A stretch of 64,000 bases of DNA from Chitinophagaceae bacterium (lineage in GTDB: Bacteria; Bacteroidota; Bacteroidia; Chitinophagales; Chitinophagaceae), in contig JAHBTL010000025.1 of the NCBI GenBank assembly GCA_019638615.1, forward strand, positions 42,913-106,912. Direction: 5' to 3'. Under the pieces are notes generated by a model that was not told the DNA's origin, searched no databases, and saw only the letters and a list, made by a program, of their open reading frames with translations. Positions 27,423 through 34,693 of this stretch are shown one piece after another. The position numbers and the translations under genes were made by a program. The stretch's first letter is position 1. Each line of letters starts with the position of its first letter.

Positions 27423-29132
27423 TTAAGCCTCGCAGCTTTTACAGCTCACCAGGCTTGTTACCATTTCCTTGGAAACACTCTGACTGCGCTGGTAATAGAG
27501 CGTTTTTACACCTAATTTCCATGCCTCGATCAACAATTTATTTACTTCTTTTACCGGGAGATCGGCGGGTATGTTAAGGTTCAGGCTCTGGGACTGATCC
27601 ACATATTTCTGGCGGATGGAAGCCTGCTGGATAATTTCCAGCTGACTGATCTCCTTAAAGGTTTTGAATACTTCTTTTTCTTCAGCAGTCAGCTCTTTTA
27701 AATGCTGCACACTGCCATGATTCAGCATAATGCTGCGCCAGGTATCTTCATTGTCAATACCTTTTTGTATCAACAATTCTTTAAGGTACTTGTTCTTGCG
27801 CATGAAATTGCCTTTCGACAAGCCTGCTTTGTAATAGTTGCTGCTGAATGGTTCAATACCGGGCGAGGTTTGCCCGAGTATGGCGGAAGAAGACGTAGTG
27901 GGCGCTATGGCCAGCAAGGTAGTGTTTCTTTTGCCATATCCTTTCAACAGGTCAGGCTCACCGTAAATCCATGCAAGATCTTTGGTGGCTTTCGTTGCTT
28001 TTTCCTGGATATCGCTGAAGATAGCTGAAGTAAGCTGCTTTGCTTTCATCCCTTCAAACGGGATCATATTTTTTTGCAGGTATGAATGCCAGCCCAATAC
28101 ACCCAGGCCCAGCGCCCTGTGGCGTTTGGCAAAAGTGTTGGCCGCTTTCAGGTAATGATTGTCTTCCGATTTGGCTATGAACTCCTGCAATACCGCATCC
28201 AGGAAAAAGATCGCCAGCTTAACGGCATTGGTGTCTTTCCATTCATCATACAGTTCAAGATTCATGGATGAAAGACAGCAGATGAAGGACTCGTCTTCAG
28301 AAGACGGCAGCATGATCTCTGAGCAAAGATTGCTGGCATGGATCGTAAGATTCATGTCTTTATATACCTGTGGTTTGTTCCTGTTTACATTGTCGGTAAA
28401 GAAAATATAGGGCAGTCCTTTTTGCTGGCGGCTTTCCAGCACCTTGGCCCAGATTTGCCTTTTCTTCATATCGCCATCGATCATGTCCTGCATCCAGTAA
28501 TCGGGAACACATACGGCGTAAAAAAGATTTTGTATGGGGTGACCAATGTCTTTAATAGAAAGGAATTCTTCAATATCGCCATGATCAATATCCATATATG
28601 CAGCAAATGCACCGCGACGAACGCCCCCCTGCGATATCGTATCCATGGCTGTATCAAACAAACGCATGAAACTTACAGCGCCGCTGCTTTTACCGTTATC
28701 CGTTACCGCGCTTCCTCTTTCTCTTAACGCACCGAAGTACGCAGAAGTGCCGCCGCCCAGCTTTGTCTGCATGATCACTTCGCCCAGCTTATGTGTAATG
28801 CCTTCTATATAATCAGGTACGTGCACGTTAAAGCAGGAGATCGGCAATCCTCTCTCAGTACCCATATTCGCCCATATAGGCGAGCTCAGGCTCATCCAGC
28901 CGCGTTCTACCATTTCCTTGAACGCTTCTTTTAATTCAGGTTTATACAAACGCTGGGCTGCCGCGGAACAGATCCGCTCAATGGCGCCTTCCACAGTTTC
29001 TCCTTTTAATAAATAACCGCGGTTTAGAATCTGTTCGCTCTCCTCGTTTTTCCACCATAATTTTTCCTGCTCACATTTGGGGTCAAACAGTTGTTCCGCA
29101 GTTGCCGGTGCGGCAGCAAATAAAGTTGTCAT
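27423..29132 (-). CDS. nrdA: Class I ribonucleotide reductase, large (alpha) subunit
   Basis: A 569-residue catalytic subunit that reduces ribonucleoside diphosphates. The active-site set is present: the upper cysteine in ISCFNVHVPD, NLCSE (Asn268, Cys270, Glu272), the partner cysteine region ICCLSSMNLELYD, the radical-transfer tyrosine pair in TLYYQRSQS, and a C-terminal redox pair CKSCEA. The N-terminus (QLFDPKCEQEKLWWKNEESE) goes straight into the catalytic part. The approximately 90-residue ATP-cone that gives activity control in E. coli NrdA is missing, and the protein is about 190 residues shorter than that enzyme. nrdB lies 51 bases upstream in the same direction, so the two form an operon. 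Confidence 0.95.
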   Translation of the reverse strand: MTTLFAAAPATAEQLFDPKCEQEKLWWKNEESEQILNRGYLLKGETVEGAIERICSAAAQRLYKPELKEAFKEMVERGWMSLSSPIWANMGTERGLPISCFNVHVPDYIEGITHKLGEVIMQTKLGGGTSAYFGALRERGSAVTDNGKSSGAVSFMRLFDTAMDTISQGGVRRGAFAAYMDIDHGDIEEFLSIKDIGHPIQNLFYAVCVPDYWMQDMIDGDMKKRQIWAKVLESRQQKGLPYIFFTDNVNRNKPQVYKDMNLTIHASNLCSEIMLPSSEDESFICCLSSMNLELYDEWKDTNAVKLAIFFLDAVLQEFIAKSEDNHYLKAANTFAKRHRALGLGVLGWHSYLQKNMIPFEGMKAKQLTSAIFSDIQEKATKATKDLAWIYGEPDLLKGYGKRNTTLLAIAPTTSSSAILGQTSPGIEPFSSNYYKAGLSKGNFMRKNKYLKELLIQKGIDNEDTWRSIMLNHGSVQHLKELTAEEKEVFKTFKEISQLEIIQQASIRQKYVDQSQSLNLNIPADLPVKEVNKLLIEAWKLGVKTLYYQRSQSVSKEMVTSLVSCKSCEA

Positions 29133-29183
29133 TTAAAATTTTATTTTACAGGTAATGGATGAAAGGTTGAAAACCTATCATAA

Positions 29184-30158
29184 CTAAAATAGATCATGCG
29201 CTGAAATACTCTTGTCGAACTTGGTATATTCCACAGGACGCTTTGCAAAGAAATCGTCCAGGCTGTTTGAAAATACTTCTTCCTCAAACCACAGCATCGG
29301 GGCGTTATCCTTTGCACTTACATTAAAGACAGGCTCCATTCCGATTTGCTTAAGACTTTCATCTGCCCTGTATTTCATAAAGTTGGTGAGGTTGTGCTTG
29401 TTGATGATATCAATTTCACCCGCGCCAAAAATCCAATCGAGCATCCTGCTTTCCGTGGCTATCGACTGCTTTACCACGGAACGCACCTGCTCTGCAGTTT
29501 CTTCCGTAAATATGCCGGGGTATTCTTCCTTTAGTTTGTTGATCAGAAAGATACCCGCATTGGCATGGATTTGTTCATCCACCGAAGTCCAGGCGATGAT
29601 ATTGCTTACGTTTTTCATTAAGCCTTTAAACCTGGTAAAAGCAAGTATGATGGCAAACTGGCTGAATAAGCTCACGTTTTCGATCAGCAGGCTGAATAAG
29701 ATGAGAGAAACAGTATATTCCTTTTTATCAGATGACCTGGCATTCTGCAATGCGGAAGACAAATACTGGATACGTTCTTTTACAACCGGTACTTCTACCA
29801 GGGATTCAAACTGGTTGTTATACCCCAGCACTTCAAGCAGGCGCGAATACGCTTCGGAATGCCTGAATTCGCATTCAGCGAAAGTAGCGCCCAGTCCGTT
29901 CAGCTCCGGTTTGGGAAAATGATTGTATAAATTACCCCAGAAAGATTTTACGGCAACTTCTATCTGTGCAATAGACAATAAGCTGTTTTTTATCGCATTT
30001 TGCTCTGCCGCCGTGAGGTGCGCATGGAAATCCTGCACATCAGCTGTAAAATCTACCTCTGAGTGAACCCAAAACGACTTGTTAATCGCCTCGGAAAATT
30101 TAAGTATTTCCGGATATTCAAATGGCTTGTACTGCACTCTTTTATCAAATAAACCCAT
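29184..30158 (-). CDS. nrdB: Class I ribonucleotide reductase, small (beta) subunit
   Basis: The start is at ATG 30158 (MGLFDKRVQYKPFEYPEILK), giving 324 residues, the normal size; upstream extension to 30293 has no conserved content. The di-metal site is visible: an acidic first ligand region WVHSEVDF, ECEFRHSEAYSRLLEVLGY with Glu97, His100 and the radical Tyr104, and TSVDEQIHANAGIFL with the second Glu/His set. Tyr104 sits four residues after the His, as in tyrosyl-radical class Ia enzymes. No N-terminal ATP-cone is fused to it, unlike some Bacteroidota NrdB proteins. It precedes nrdA. Confidence 0.95.
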   Translation of the reverse strand: MGLFDKRVQYKPFEYPEILKFSEAINKSFWVHSEVDFTADVQDFHAHLTAAEQNAIKNSLLSIAQIEVAVKSFWGNLYNHFPKPELNGLGATFAECEFRHSEAYSRLLEVLGYNNQFESLVEVPVVKERIQYLSSALQNARSSDKKEYTVSLILFSLLIENVSLFSQFAIILAFTRFKGLMKNVSNIIAWTSVDEQIHANAGIFLINKLKEEYPGIFTEETAEQVRSVVKQSIATESRMLDWIFGAGEIDIINKHNLTNFMKYRADESLKQIGMEPVFNVSAKDNAPMLWFEEEVFSNSLDDFFAKRPVEYTKFDKSISAHDLF

Positions 30159-30391
30159 AGTAAATAGTTTTTCAACAAGACGGGAATTCCCTCTCTGCGT
30201 ATCACCAGTATAAAGGGAAGGGATTACTAATAAATTTAATAATTGGCCCGTAGTGTTTATAAAGGTCACAATTAATTGATTGATGAGAAACAAAAGAAAT
30301 TAACAGGATGTGTATAATCTCCCTGTTGCAGCAGCAGGGTGGATTTCAACGTGTTACCCCCCGGGATTTGTTCCGGGAGACCGGGGGTTAG

Positions 30392-30432
30392 CGGTTAGCT
30401 GTCAGTCTATCAGCCTTCAGCTATCAGCTATG
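30392..30432. repeat. AGCTATCAGC-type degenerate repeat
   Basis: GTTAGCTGTCAGTCTATC followed by AGCCTTCAGCTATCAGCT is a loose tandem array of a TCAGCTA unit. Similar arrays occur at about 26951, 51481, 52731 and near the window end. Confidence 0.55.
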
Positions 30433-30473
30433 GGCAAGACTTCACAGGCAGGCAATTGTGTGAAGGGTGAGAC

Positions 30474-30598
30474 CATAAGTGTTCGAAACATGTTCCATCG
30501 GAACATTTCGCAGGTAGAAATTTAGCAAAAAAAACAACGCGTTCCATCGGAACGCCTGGTGCTAAATCTGTACAAAAGAAAGGTTTCGAACACCAATG
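30474..30598. mobile_element. 125-bp MITE-like palindromic element
   Basis: The ends are a 16-bp inverted repeat with two mismatches: CATAAGTGTTCGAAAC at 30474-30489 and GTTTCGAACACCAATG at 30583-30598. Both sides carry a 9-base direct repeat, GGGTGAGAC (30465-30473) and GGGTAAGAC (30599-30607). Inside lie ATTTAGC (30520-30526) and GCTAAAT (30561-30567), and two hairpins ATGTTCC-ATC-GGAACAT and GCGTTCC-ATC-GGAACGC. The element splits a repeat that is continuous at 7935-8012. It encodes nothing, so it would need a transposase from elsewhere. Confidence 0.7.
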
Positions 30599-30669
30599 GG
30601 GTAAGACCCCGGCGGATCACTCAGCACCAGGGTCTCATGGCTGCCAGCAATAGCTTTTTGCTTAGAAAG

Positions 30670-30690
30670 GGTAGCACCTATGGTGCATAA
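30670..30690. repeat. Triloop hairpin, family copy 2
   Basis: GGTAGCACC-TAT-GGTGCATAA, reverse orientation to 8161-8181. Stem GCACC/GGTGC keeps pairing although one pair differs from copy 1. Confidence 0.7.
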
Positions 30691-30719
30691 GGCCTTATTG
30701 GTTATCATTTCTACCAACA

Positions 30720-30740
30720 GGTAGCCTCTATGAGGCATAA
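30720..30740. repeat. Triloop hairpin, family copy 3
   Basis: GGTAGCCTC-TAT-GAGGCATAA. Stem GCCTC/GAGGC: two pairs changed on both sides compared with copy 2, with flanks and loop kept. Confidence 0.7.
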
Positions 30741-30751
30741 ACAACCTATTT

Positions 30752-30773
30752 TTTGGCCGCCGCGGCGGCCAAA
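30752..30773. repeat. Perfect 22-bp palindrome
   Basis: TTTGGCCGCCG at 30752-30762 is followed directly by its exact reverse complement at 30763-30773. The core CCGCCGCGGCGG also occurs in the palindrome at 27119-27132. Confidence 0.8.
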
Positions 30774-30866
30774 CCGTTTGTAACCAGCAGATATTTACCT
30801 CTTCCTCCCTGCACCGTAGGTGCAGCCCTCTTTTACCTGATATGGAGAACACCTTTTGCCCCGACG

Positions 30867-30910
30867 GGGTCTTCACAGACAGGTAACTATGCGAAGGGTG
30901 AGCCCCGGCG
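30867..30910. repeat. Dispersed intergenic repeat, short copy
   Basis: GGGTCTTCACAGACAGGTAA followed by CTATGCGAAGGGTGAG and CCCCGGCG matches 7935-7979 with a few changes. It starts in a CCCC-GAC-GGGG hairpin. Confidence 0.65.
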
Positions 30911-31036
30911 TGACAGAACTTTGAACGTTATCGCGGTATATGCTTATTGCTGATCTTGCCGCAATGAAAATAGTTCTCACCGAAGGTAAATGTCCTTCGG
31001 GAAAAGGGGTGCTTTTCAAATTGTCGCACTATCATT

Positions 31037-31061
31037 CCCCTCTCCACAGAGTGGAGCGGGG
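31037..31061. repeat. Hairpin CCCCTCTCCAC-AGA-GTGGAG
   Basis: CCCC-T-CTCCAC (31037-31047), loop AGA, GTGGAG-C-GGGG (31051-31061): a 10-bp stem with one mismatch. Similar GTGGAG hairpins are a common type of intergenic repeat in Bacteroidota. Confidence 0.65.
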
Positions 31062-31121
31062 GCAAAAGGGTGAGGGTAATCTAAATATTTTTTGCAGGCA
31101 GGTGGTGACATCCACCTATAG

Positions 31122-31357
31122 AGCCCGCTACCGGTCGGTGCAGTTAAGCCCGGAGTTGGTGCGTGAGACACCATAGCCGTCAACTTAAGAAATATGAGCA
31201 ACAAAAGACCCCGAATGGGGTTCAATTTGAATAGCCATCGGTGCAACCGGTGGTATGGTATATTTGCGGCTGACCGCCCCGGCGCGTGTCTCACGCGCCG
31301 GAAAGTAAAACCTTTAAGTTGACGCAGTGGTGTCTCACCGACCGGATTACCGCGTAT
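31122..31357. repeat. Foldback element with nested hairpins
   Basis: The right arm (31312-31355: TAAGTTGACG, GGTGTCTCACCGACCGG) is inverted relative to the left arm, where CCGGTCGGTG (31131-31140) and GAGACACCA...GTCAACTTA are separated by about 24 extra bases. Between the arms lie ACCCC-GAAT-GGGGT and a perfect 10-bp stem CCGGCGCGTG-TCT-CACGCGCCGG (31279-31301). Probably a second MITE-like or structural element; no target duplication is seen. Confidence 0.5.
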
Positions 31358-31438
31358 GAAGCGAAAATTTGAACTCTTTTCACCGAAGGTAAATACACCC
31401 CGAAAAGGTGAAGCCTGGAAAAAGAAAACAGAGTTAAC

Positions 31439-31446
31439 TATATTTG
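31439..31446 (+). promoter_or_regulatory. Possible -7 promoter element upstream of the 715-residue gene
   Basis: TATATTTG fits TAnnTTTG and lies 133 bases before the ATG at 31579. No clear -33 box. The same octamer occurs at 31259-31266 inside the foldback. Confidence 0.35.
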
Positions 31447-31578
31447 CGAACAGAAAAATGCAACTACGCAACAGTTGTATGCATTTTGAGGATTGCATTT
31501 CAATTACCTCCGATTACACACTGGCATTTTTTTCGTACCGGCGATACCTGGCATAATACACTTTAAAACCACTTTACC

Positions 31579-33726
31579 ATGATCCGGTTCACCATTATAT
31601 TGTTTGGCATCTTTACACTTCTTTCATTATGCAAAAATGCAGAAGGACAAACTACCTGGCCATTAAAAATCTCCGGAACGGATGGCGCTGTTATTTCCAT
31701 TTATGAACCTCAGCCGGAAAAATACGCCGGCAATACAATATCTGCCAGGGCAGCGGTATCTGTACGTAAAAAAAACAGCGATGAGCCTGTTTTTGGTGTA
31801 ATGTGGTTTGACGCCATACTACAGCCCGACAGTGACAATAAAACGCTGCTGGTTAAAACAGCTACCATATCAAAGTCGAAATTTTCCGATGGCGATGAAG
31901 ACAACCAGGCACTTTTAAAAACAGTAGTTGAAAAGGAAGTGCCTGGCCTGAATATTCAATTGAATGCAGCGCGCCTGGATGAAATGATAGCACTGGAAAA
32001 AAAAGATACGGAGAATGGTATAAAAACAGATCCTCCGCTTATTTTATACAGAAACAGGCCCACCACGTTAATTGTGCTGGACGGAGAACCCATTGAGCAG
32101 GAAGATAAGGATATTAAACTGACAAGAGTGGTCAACTCTCCTTACCTGATCATAAAAAATCCCGACGACGGAAAATACTACCTGTATGGCGGAAGCTTCT
32201 GGTATAGCTCAACCCAGGTAAAAACCGGTTGGACAAATGTGAAAACACTTCCTTCAACAATTAAAGTGGTTGATGCTGCGATTAAGGAACAGGAAAAAAA
32301 AGATACAACAGACAGGAATGAAGCATCAGCCAGCTTTACTACAGCAACAGATATTGTGGTAAGCACCGTTCCTGCCGAACTTATACAAACAGAAGGCAAC
32401 CCCACTTACAAAGCAGTAGAAGGTTCTACTTTATTGTATGTAGACAATTCGCTTGATGAAATTTTTAAGGATATTGAGTCCCAGAAAAATTATATACTCA
32501 TTTCCGGCAGATGGTATAGCAGTACCCACCTGGAAGGTCCCTGGCAATACGTGCCTTCCGATGATTTACCTTCCGCATTCGCATCTATACCCAAAGGCTC
32601 AGAAAAAGATGGTGTGCTGGCAAGCGTAGCAGGCACCGACGCTGCTGAAGAAGCGGTCATGGACGCTCATCTTCCCCAAACAGCAAAAGTGGATCGCAGC
32701 ACAGCTACCTGTACTGTAACCTACGATGGCGAACCTGCATTTGTTCCTGTACAAAACACCAATCTTTCATTGGCGGAGAACAGTAATATTACCGTAATGC
32801 TTGCACCGAACAACCAATATTATGCTTTGGAAAATGGCATCTGGTTTAAAAGCGCCAATGCCAATGGACCATGGGAAGTAGCAAATGAAAGACCCGCTGA
32901 TGTAGAGAAAATCCCTGCAAGCAGCCCCGCCTATAATACCAAATATGTGCATGTGTACGAAGCAACACCTCAATACGTATATGTTGGCTATACTCCCGGA
33001 TATTTAGGCAGTTATTATTACCGCCATACCATTGTGTGGGGCACGGGCTGGCATTATCATCCCTGGTATGGGCATTGGTATTATCCAAGACCGTATACCT
33101 GGGGGTTCGGCATGCATTATAACCCCTGGACAGGTTGGAACATCAGCTTCGGATTAAGTTTTAACTACGGCTGGTTTCATTATCATCATTACCATGGATA
33201 TGGCTGGTTTGGTCCGCCCATGTTTCGTCCACCGTACCGGCCATGGGGTTGGAATGGCGGATATTACGGATCTCATCGCCCGGGCCCCGGTCGTCCACCG
33301 CATCGCCCTAATGTAACAGCCAACCGGCCACCTAACTGGAATACCCGTCCTGTAGTAGCGGCACGCCCTGCCATACAAAACAATATTTACCAAAACAGAA
33401 AAGCGGTAGTTACAAGAGATAAAGTACAACGGCCTGCTGTACGGCCGACCAATCCGGCTACGCGACCAACCAACCCGTCAGCAAGACCCGGTGTTACCCC
33501 CAGACCAACCAAACCCGGTGCACGGCCAACCCAACCGGGTACTACAAGACCAACACGGCCATCAGCACGACCTGCCGCACCCAAACCCTCCACAAAACCA
33601 GCAACGCGACCGTCAACACGTCCGGCTGTACGACCAACCCCCAAGCCTGCAACCCGGCCTGCCGTTAAACCGGCACAGCCATCGAACAAACCACCAGCCA
33701 GGCCACCCGCTCGAAAAAGAGAATAA
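31579..33726 (+). CDS. Exported protein with three internal repeats and an Arg/Pro-rich tail
   Basis: A 715-residue protein with signal peptide (1-23, NAEGQ). After a first domain (25-155) there are three copies of a module ending in an aromatic motif: YYLYGGSFWYSS...TGW, YILISGRWYSSTHLEGPW and YYALENGIWFKSANANGPW. A Gly/His/Tyr/Trp-rich stretch follows (about 455-570, GWHYHPWYGHWYYPRPY), then a C-terminal tail (from about 575) of repeated RPTNPxxRP, RPTKPGARPTQPG units with a very high positive charge. The tail could bind polyanions or the cell wall. Annotation pipelines often give such proteins a carbohydrate-binding label, but I know no tested function. A META lipoprotein gene follows after 57 bases in the same direction. 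Confidence 0.8.
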   Translation: MIRFTIILFGIFTLLSLCKNAEGQTTWPLKISGTDGAVISIYEPQPEKYAGNTISARAAVSVRKKNSDEPVFGVMWFDAILQPDSDNKTLLVKTATISKSKFSDGDEDNQALLKTVVEKEVPGLNIQLNAARLDEMIALEKKDTENGIKTDPPLILYRNRPTTLIVLDGEPIEQEDKDIKLTRVVNSPYLIIKNPDDGKYYLYGGSFWYSSTQVKTGWTNVKTLPSTIKVVDAAIKEQEKKDTTDRNEASASFTTATDIVVSTVPAELIQTEGNPTYKAVEGSTLLYVDNSLDEIFKDIESQKNYILISGRWYSSTHLEGPWQYVPSDDLPSAFASIPKGSEKDGVLASVAGTDAAEEAVMDAHLPQTAKVDRSTATCTVTYDGEPAFVPVQNTNLSLAENSNITVMLAPNNQYYALENGIWFKSANANGPWEVANERPADVEKIPASSPAYNTKYVHVYEATPQYVYVGYTPGYLGSYYYRHTIVWGTGWHYHPWYGHWYYPRPYTWGFGMHYNPWTGWNISFGLSFNYGWFHYHHYHGYGWFGPPMFRPPYRPWGWNGGYYGSHRPGPGRPPHRPNVTANRPPNWNTRPVVAARPAIQNNIYQNRKAVVTRDKVQRPAVRPTNPATRPTNPSARPGVTPRPTKPGARPTQPGTTRPTRPSARPAAPKPSTKPATRPSTRPAVRPTPKPATRPAVKPAQPSNKPPARPPARKRE

Positions 33727-33782
33727 TGGTATACGGTTAACGACTCTTAGAAAACATTTTTTTGAATATAAATAATGAATGT

Positions 33783-34535
33783 ATGAAAGCTATTGTTGTA
33801 ACCATCAGCTTTATTGTATTTATAGCTTCCTGCAGTAATACCAAAACCAACCGGCAAGAACAGCAAAGTGAGCCTGTTGCTGACAACGCGCATACTGCTA
33901 AAAACGCGCTGGATTGGAATGGTATATACACCGGCGTTGTGCCATCAGGACCAGATAGTACGCAGGTGGTGGTTCAGTTACACAGCAACAATATGTACGT
34001 TGCTGAAATATCCATAAAGGATAAGGGCAGGCCCGAGCAGGATAGTGGAACTATAGTCTGGAATCCGGCAGGGAGCGCTGTTACTGTTGGGAGCGCAACA
34101 TATAAAGTAGTGGAAAATGCGCTTGTGGCGCTTGATACCAACGGTAATCCTACATCTGTAAGATTGCAGAAATTAACAGACGGATTGCCGGAAAAGTACT
34201 GGAAACTTATTGAACTGAATGGCCACCCTGTAACAACATCTTCGCAGCAAACCAGGGAGGCATATATCATTTTTAAATCGTTTGACAACCGTTTTAACGG
34301 CAATAGCGGCTGCAATGGTTTTTCAGGAATCTATACTTTATTACCGGGCAACAGGATCCGGCTCTCTCAGGTAATAGCTACAAAAATGGCATGCGCAGAT
34401 GACATGGAAACCGAGACAATGTTTTATGAAGTGCTGAACAGGATTGACAACTATACAATGAACGGTGATACACTAAGCGTAAGCAAAGCAAGAACAGCTC
34501 CCCTGGCGAAATTCCAGGCTGTATACCTGCGGTAG
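33783..34535 (+). CDS. Lipoprotein with NlpE-like and META (HslJ-like) domains
   Basis: The start at ATG 33783 gives a 250-residue lipoprotein with lipobox FIASC (Cys17). Residues about 45-130 resemble the NlpE N-terminal fold (DWNGIYTGVVPSGPDSTQVV). The C-terminal part is a META domain: KYWKLIELNGHPV, AYIIFKSFDNRFNGNSGCNGFSG, and MACADDMETETMFYEVLNRID are the classical landmarks. META proteins such as HslJ are linked with envelope stress or drug tolerance in enterobacteria; NlpE senses surface and copper stress. Here the role is unknown. It is probably cotranscribed with the upstream gene. Confidence 0.85.
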   Translation: MKAIVVTISFIVFIASCSNTKTNRQEQQSEPVADNAHTAKNALDWNGIYTGVVPSGPDSTQVVVQLHSNNMYVAEISIKDKGRPEQDSGTIVWNPAGSAVTVGSATYKVVENALVALDTNGNPTSVRLQKLTDGLPEKYWKLIELNGHPVTTSSQQTREAYIIFKSFDNRFNGNSGCNGFSGIYTLLPGNRIRLSQVIATKMACADDMETETMFYEVLNRIDNYTMNGDTLSVSKARTAPLAKFQAVYLR

Positions 34536-34693
34536 TTTTGAAGTATGCTTAATACTGTTTTACAGGCCAGTAACTGTCAGAAAAACAGGCTATCGTTAGC
34601 ATCGCGGTATCCCCATGTGCAGGAGCAATTTTCCCAGATGCATCTGTAAGCACTTCCAACCTTACGATATGTAAATGCTTCTAACCGGTTTAG

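Larger units (their letters stand above)
30159..31578. other. Gene-free palindrome hotspot, 1.4 kb
   Basis: No open frame here looks like protein; the longer ones run through repeats. I count more than ten short hairpins, a 125-bp MITE-like element, two covarying triloop hairpins, a perfect 22-bp palindrome and a foldback structure of about 235 bp. The last 130 bases should hold the promoter of the gene at 31579. Confidence 0.7.

Noticed and set aside
30159-30310. NrdR boxes upstream of nrdB
   Set aside because: I looked for paired ACACTATAT-like boxes; only a single ACACTA is present, which is not enough.
31016-31498. 160-codon minus-strand frame in the palindrome hotspot
   Set aside because: It runs through hairpins and the foldback, and its sequence is what such repeats give when translated by chance.
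30310-31570. CRISPR array or similar in the repeat-rich region
   Set aside because: The repeats are of different kinds, are not evenly spaced and have no spacers of constant length; no cas genes are present.
34536-34693. A terminator between the converging META and GH172 genes
   Set aside because: I found no stem of convincing length with a T run.
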